Assembly: GCA_964369475.1 (NCBI GenBank)
Contig: CAYJFK010000080.1
Coordinates: 1 to 9,156, forward strand
Origin: CAYJFK01 sp964369475
GTDB taxonomy: Bacteria > Bacillota > Clostridia > Oscillospirales > Feifaniaceae
DNA: 9,156 nt
Reading direction: 5' to 3'
Of the stretch, positions 6,159 to 9,156 are shown one piece after another (the stretch's first letter is position 1; every line of letters starts with the position of its first letter). The notes under the pieces are model-generated. The model saw only the letters and a list, made by a program, of their open reading frames with translations, did no database searches and had not been told where the DNA came from. A program made the translations under genes and the position numbers.

Positions 6159-7334
6159 ATGCAAAGAAATTATGCAGAGGAATCCCTAAAGCTGCACGGC
6201 GAGTGGGGCGGAAAGATTGAAATTGTTTCGAGAGTTCCCGTTAAGAGCATGGAGGATCTGTCGCTTGCCTATACCCCCGGCGTAGCGGCACCTTGCCTTG
6301 AGATTGAGAAAAATCCCGAGATGGTTTATTCTCTTACACGTCGTCATAACATTTGTGCCGTTATAACGGACGGCTCTGCCGTTTTGGGCCTTGGCGATAT
6401 TGGTCCTGAGGCCGGAATGCCCGTTATGGAGGGTAAATGCGTACTTTTTAAGGAGTTTGCAGGGGTCGACGCCTTTCCTCTTTGCATTAAAACGCAAGAT
6501 GTCGACGAGTTTGTGCGCACTGTTGCGCTTATATCGGGCAGCTTTGGCGGAATAAACTTAGAGGACATTGCCGCACCTCGCTGCTTTGAAATAGAGAGAA
6601 AGCTAAAAGAAGTTTGCGACATTCCCATTTTTCACGACGACCAGCACGGCACGGCTATTGTGGCTGTTGCCGCCTTGATAAATGCTTTAAAGGTCGTTGG
6701 CAAGGGTGATGATGTTAAAATTGTAATAAACGGTGCCGGAGCGGCAGGTATTTCTGTTGCAAGATTGCTGCTGAATATGCAGTATAAAAACATTGTTTTA
6801 TGCGACAAAAACGGAATAATATGCGAGGGCGACCAAGGGCTTACCTCCGGTCAGCAGGAGATGTCGCTACTTACCAACAGGGAAAATCTGCACGGCAGTT
6901 TGGCAGATGCGCTTTGCGGTGCCGATGTTTTCTTCGGGCTTTCTCGCCCTAATCTTGTGACCCGTGAAATGGTTTCCACCATGAATAAAGGGGCAATTGT
7001 CTTTGCAATGGCCAACCCAACACCCGAGATCATGCCCGACGAGGCAAAGGCGGGTGGAGCGGCAATTGTTGGTACAGGACGGTCTGATTACCCAAATCAG
7101 ATCAACAATGTTCTTGCCTTCCCCGGAATTTTCAGAGGGACTTTTGATGTTAGGGCGAGCGATATAAACGAGGAAATGAAGGTCGCCGCCGCACGTGCAA
7201 TCGCTTCGCTTATATCGGAGAGCGAGCTAAACGCAGATTACATAATACCTGCCCCACTTGACCCTCGAGTAGCAACGGCCGTTGCGAAAGCTGTTGCCGA
7301 TGCCGCCGTTAAGTCCGGCATTGCGAGGGTGTAG
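6159..7334 (+). CDS. NAD-type malic enzyme (oxaloacetate-decarboxylating malate dehydrogenase)
   Basis: Converts malate to pyruvate and CO2 with reduction of NAD(P). At 391 residues it belongs to the short bacterial class without a phosphotransacetylase-like extension. The catalytic tyrosine is in LAYTPGVA (Y38) and the catalytic lysine in EGKCVLF (K93). Metal ligands are E135 and D136 in NLEDIAAPRCFEIE, with D161 of the FHDDQHGT motif. The dinucleotide fold has GAGAAG (192–197), with an acidic residue (D216) at the end of the second strand, which favours NAD over NADP. YPNQINNVLAFPGIFRG (311–327) is the conserved C-terminal motif. AGGAGG (6147–6152) stands six bases before the ATG. It follows rimO by 33 bp and precedes the VOC gene by 2 bp, so probably one transcript. 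Confidence 0.94.
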   Translation: MQRNYAEESLKLHGEWGGKIEIVSRVPVKSMEDLSLAYTPGVAAPCLEIEKNPEMVYSLTRRHNICAVITDGSAVLGLGDIGPEAGMPVMEGKCVLFKEFAGVDAFPLCIKTQDVDEFVRTVALISGSFGGINLEDIAAPRCFEIERKLKEVCDIPIFHDDQHGTAIVAVAALINALKVVGKGDDVKIVINGAGAAGISVARLLLNMQYKNIVLCDKNGIICEGDQGLTSGQQEMSLLTNRENLHGSLADALCGADVFFGLSRPNLVTREMVSTMNKGAIVFAMANPTPEIMPDEAKAGGAAIVGTGRSDYPNQINNVLAFPGIFRGTFDVRASDINEEMKVAAARAIASLISESELNADYIIPAPLDPRVATAVAKAVADAAVKSGIARV

Positions 7335-7336
7335 AT

Positions 7337-7735
7337 ATGAGCTTTGATTTTAACAGTCTTATACCTGAGTTGACCGTCTCCGACATAGACAAAACGAGAG
7401 AATTTTATATTGATAAACTCGGATTTAAGCTGGAATATGAGCGCATAGAGGAGAAGTTTATATTCTTGTCCTTCGAGGGTTCGCAGTTTATGTTTGAGCA
7501 GTATCACTTGGCCGGCTGGAACGTGGGAGAGCTTGAATATCCCTACGGTAGGGGGATAAATTTCTCTATTCACTGCTCTGATGCTCAGGCGCTTTACAAC
7601 AGGTTGAAGTCGTTTGACATAAAGTTTTACAGCGACTTTTCTGTTGCGCACTATGAAACAAATCAAGGCATTGTTGCGCAGGGGCAGTTTTTGATCTTGG
7701 ACCCAGATGGTTATCTGCTTAGGTTTACCGATTAG
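7337..7735 (+). CDS. VOC-superfamily protein (bleomycin-resistance/glyoxalase-like)
   Basis: A 132-residue vicinal-oxygen-chelate fold protein. The N-terminal repeat is LIPELTVSDIDKTREFYIDK followed by LGFKLEYER (about 8–36). The second half contains GRGINFSIHCSD (about 71–82) and closes with QFLILDPDGYLLRF (about 117–130), the usual end of a bleomycin-resistance-like subunit. It would act as a dimer. Classical bleomycin-binding proteins share this shape, but the sequence does not fix the ligand, and a metal-dependent lyase role is not shown because the ligand set is not clear. The ATG lies two bases after the malic enzyme stop, with GAGGG (7325–7329) inside the end of the upstream gene as binding site. 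It is the last gene before the terminator. Confidence 0.82.
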   Translation: MSFDFNSLIPELTVSDIDKTREFYIDKLGFKLEYERIEEKFIFLSFEGSQFMFEQYHLAGWNVGELEYPYGRGINFSIHCSDAQALYNRLKSFDIKFYSDFSVAHYETNQGIVAQGQFLILDPDGYLLRFTD

Positions 7736-7748
7736 ATGTTTTACACTT

Positions 7749-7781
7749 AAAGAGGAGGCGAAGTGTTCGCCTCCTCTTTTT
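7749..7781 (+). terminator. strong intrinsic terminator after the VOC gene
   Basis: AAAGAGGAGGCGAA (7749–7762) and TTCGCCTCCTCTTT (7766–7779) form a perfect 14-bp stem with a GTG loop, running into T residues to 7781. It ends the rimO/malic enzyme/VOC transcript. The arms are flanked by A on one side and T on the other, so it may also work in reverse. Confidence 0.92.
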
Positions 7782-7796
7782 ATATCAATATTCAAC

Positions 7797-7831
7797 AAAA
7801 AACAAGGGGTGACGATAAATCGTCACCCCTT
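7797..7831 (-). terminator. likely terminator of the leftward rnf operon
   Basis: The 28-bp palindrome 7804–7831 has 13-bp arms (AAGGGGTGACGAT with its complement) around an AA centre. Read on the minus strand it is followed by TG and then six T residues (7802–7797), the form of an intrinsic terminator. It lies about 180 nt beyond the rnfB stop, so the rnf transcript would carry the whole repeat region 7832–8011 as a structured 3' tail. The second copy of the palindrome at 7970–7996 lacks a T run. Confidence 0.65.
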
Positions 7832-7996
7832 AGACTGGGGAAAAACTTAAAATCAAGCCCCTTCGAAAGGAGGGGGAGCGGCGAGGGGGCACCCTGATGG
7901 TGCCCTCTGGCGTTAAAATCAGCTTTAGCTGATTTCTCAGTTTGGAGAAAACACTTTTTCTCCAAACTGAGGGGTGACGATAAATCGTCACCCCTT
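7804..7996. repeat. composite hairpin repeat bounded by identical palindromes
   Basis: The same palindrome, GGGGTGACGAT with its complement, occurs at 7804–7831 and 7970–7996 and brackets a run of other stems. These include 7881–7893 with 7899–7911 (13 bp, one mismatch and one wobble), AAATCAGCT (7916–7924) with AGCTGATTT (7927–7935), and the 16-bp perfect stem 7936–7951 with 7956–7971. A GC-rich CCCCTT/AAGG-aGGGG hairpin lies at 7858–7876. Together they fill the convergent spacer 7736–8011. Style and position match the short dispersed intergenic repeats common in Clostridia, which is inference. A minus-strand open frame crossing 7830–8072 is not a gene: it overlaps rnfB in another frame and has no binding site. 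Confidence 0.8.
7881..7970. repeat. hairpin repeat module, copy B (paired with 184–275)
   Basis: This part of the composite repeat corresponds block by block to copy A near the left edge. The leading stem arm reads GCGAGGGG here against GCAAGTGG there. The blocks ATGGTGCC and AAAATCAGC are identical, and the last 30 nt differ at five positions. The offset between copies is 7697 at the start, 7696 in the middle and 7695 at the end, so only two single-base indels are needed. Like copy A, it lies just beyond the stop codon of a minus-strand gene, here rnfB. Confidence 0.65.
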
Positions 7997-8011
7997 GTTC
8001 ACTCTTAAGAC

Positions 8012-8806
8012 TTACATTGTCTTTATAATTTTCCTTGGACACTTCTCGACACAGACGCCGCATTTTGTGCACTTGTCGTGATCGATAATTGCAAGAGGGC
8101 CGTCCATTGTAATTGCTTCGGATGGGCAGTTCTTTGCGCAGATGCCACAGCCGATACAGCCGACTTTACAGATGTTTCTTACAATGCCGCCCTTGTCCTT
8201 AGACGAACAAGAGACATTGACTGTGCCAGACTCGGGACGAAGGCCGATGATGCCCTTGGGGCATTCCTTTAGGCAAGCGCCACATGCTGTACACTTGACA
8301 GGGTTTACAACTGCCACGCCGTTTACAACCTCGATAGCGTCGAATTTACATGCCTTAACACATGAGCCAAGGCCTGAACAAGCATAGTTACATGCCTTAG
8401 GGCCGCCGCCGAGTGCCATTACCGACTTACAATCTTGTAGGCCTGTGTAATCGTACTTGCTTGTTGCATCGTCGCATGTACCCGAGCAGTGAACATATGC
8501 CACTTTGCGCTCCGATGTGTCTGCCGCTACGCCCATTATCGTTGCAACTGCCGCTGCGACAGATGCGCCGCCGACAGGGCAACCGCTTACAGGAGCTACG
8601 CCATCTACAACATTTTGCGCAAATGCGGCACAGCCTGCAAATCCGCAACCGCCGCAGTTAGCGCCTGGGAGTGCATCCATGATTAGAGGCACTCTCTCGT
8701 CTGTTTCTACTTCGAAGATCTTGGATGCCACACCGAGAATTATGGCAAAGATGACACCCATACCGGCAAGCGTACCTGCCGCTGTTAAAATTGCGTTAAT
8801 ATCCAT
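8012..8806 (-). CDS. rnfB: Rnf complex subunit RnfB (ferredoxin:NAD+ oxidoreductase, Fe-S subunit)
   Basis: RnfB is the membrane-anchored iron-sulfur subunit that takes electrons from ferredoxin in the ion-pumping Rnf complex. The 264-residue protein has one N-terminal membrane helix (about 5–28). It is followed by a 4Fe-4S domain with C51, C54, C59 and C76 in ANCGGCGFAGC. A middle cysteine-rich part (C107, C111, C126, C139, C143, C149, C153) precedes ferredoxin motifs CTACGACLKECP (C172–C182), CIGCGICAKNCP (C217–C227) and CTKCGVCVEKCP (C246–C256). The number of clusters exceeds that of short proteobacterial RnfB and fits the cluster-rich clostridial type. ATG at 8806–8804 is preceded on the minus strand by AAGGGGG six bases away. 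It follows rnfA by 11 bp and is the last gene of its operon, matching the usual C-D-G-E-A-B order. Confidence 0.95.
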   Translation of the reverse strand: MDINAILTAAGTLAGMGVIFAIILGVASKIFEVETDERVPLIMDALPGANCGGCGFAGCAAFAQNVVDGVAPVSGCPVGGASVAAAVATIMGVAADTSERKVAYVHCSGTCDDATSKYDYTGLQDCKSVMALGGGPKACNYACSGLGSCVKACKFDAIEVVNGVAVVNPVKCTACGACLKECPKGIIGLRPESGTVNVSCSSKDKGGIVRNICKVGCIGCGICAKNCPSEAITMDGPLAIIDHDKCTKCGVCVEKCPRKIIKTM

Positions 8807-8817
8807 TGTTTACCCCC

Positions 8818-9102
8818 TTAAAACGGCAGCTTTAGTCCCGAGAAGCCTGTGAAGGCGAGGGACAAAAGCGATGCGGTGATAAGGGCGAAAGGAAAGCCCT
8901 TAAATGCTTTTGGAACGTCGTTGCCAGCTGTTCTCTCACGAAGGCCTGCAAAGATTACTATTGCAAGTGTGAAACCAACTGCCGACGAGAAGCCGAATAC
9001 GACTGCCTCGATGAAGTTGTGACCCTCTTGAATGTTAAGAAGGGCCGCACCGAGAACGGCGCAGTTTGTTGTGATTAGCGGTAGGAAGATGCCGAGCGAC
9101 TA
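8818..9102 (-). pseudogene. rnfA: RnfA C-terminal half, frame interrupted at 9100–9102
   Basis: RnfA is a multi-helix membrane subunit of the Rnf complex, normally about 190 residues. The minus-strand frame 9099–8821 reads SLGIFLPLITTNCAVLG..., LLNIQEGHNFIEAVVFGFSS, RERTAGNDVPKAFKGFPFAL and ends GFSGLKLPF. That is a faithful C-terminal half of 93 residues with at least two membrane helices and the conserved TTNC cysteine. Just upstream is an in-frame TAG (minus strand 9102–9100), and beyond it no frame resembles the expected RnfA N-terminal half. The gene is therefore cut here, either truly (rearrangement, insertion) or by a faulty sequence join at the window's right end. The kept part shows no decay, which favours a recent event or an artefact. 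Stop TAA is at 8820–8818. Confidence 0.8.
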
Positions 9103-9156
9103 GGTGCAGATTTCGGCCAGCGTTGGCATCGCCACCACGGATGACAGCCGTGATTT
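9100..9156. other. foreign-looking right terminal segment
   Basis: About 55 bases follow the point where RnfA similarity ends. They are about 59% G+C by count and do not continue rnfA in any of the three minus-strand frames. A hairpin of seven pairs (ACCACGG 9134–9140 with CCGTGAT 9148–9154, one wobble) is present. The piece is too short to identify. It could be the end of an inserted element, the far side of a rearrangement, or a chimeric read end. Confidence 0.5.

Noticed and set aside
7804..7996. CRISPR array
   Set aside because: Only two palindromes 166 bp apart, with hairpins rather than unique spacers between them, and no cas genes.
7830..8072. Minus-strand open frame of 80 codons across the repeat and the rnfB end
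   Set aside because: It overlaps rnfB in a different frame and consists largely of translated palindromic repeats; such spurious frames are expected from this repeat type.
9100..9102. Recoded amber codon within rnfA
   Set aside because: The sequence upstream of the TAG does not continue RnfA in any frame, so readthrough would not restore the protein.

Overview
The window looks like chromosomal DNA from a low-to-mid-GC Gram-positive anaerobe of the class Clostridia, plausibly a gut Oscillospiraceae/Ruminococcaceae-type organism. The evidence is the gene content: an Rnf ferredoxin:NAD+ oxidoreductase operon, the DUF1385 (YqhQ)–prmC pair, recA–recX, a DUF2089 regulator and a short NAD-type malic enzyme. 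Strong GGAGG-type ribosome binding sites, sigma-A-like promoters and hairpin-rich intergenic repeats fit the same picture. The taxonomic placement is inference, because there is no rRNA in the window.

Layout. Positions 1–291 hold no credible gene but contain a dense set of inverted repeats. A two-gene minus-strand operon follows (DUF2089 HTH protein, then a small three-helix membrane protein with a 4-nt overlap), transcribed leftward from a strong promoter near 949–977. A divergent AT-rich spacer of about 210 bp separates it from the rightward genes: yqhQ (DUF1385 membrane protein) overlapping prmC (release-factor methyltransferase with a shortened N-terminus), then recA from its own extended -10 promoter, overlapping recX by ATGA and closed by an intrinsic terminator. 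Next come rimO (ribosomal protein S12 methylthiotransferase), an NAD-type malic enzyme and a small VOC/bleomycin-resistance-like protein, closed by a strong terminator at 7749–7781. The right end is leftward: rnfB complete and rnfA partial, the distal end of an rnf operon whose other genes lie outside the window. The 276-bp convergent gap between the VOC gene and rnfB is almost entirely hairpin repeats.

How the genes fit together. Most are housekeeping: translation-factor and ribosome modification (prmC, rimO), recombination and its modulation (recA, recX), and anaerobic energy and redox metabolism (malic enzyme, Rnf). No defence system, prophage, CRISPR array or complete transposon is visible.

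The most interesting signals are non-coding. The 3' regions of the two leftward operons carry two diverged, same-orientation copies of one roughly 90-bp hairpin module (184–275 and 7881–7970). The copies share blocks at almost constant spacing and show at least one compensatory base-pair change. A separate nested-stem element lies at 40–146. The rnfA reading frame is lost at 9100, where the sequence abruptly stops resembling RnfA; this is either a rearrangement or insertion boundary, or an assembly artefact.
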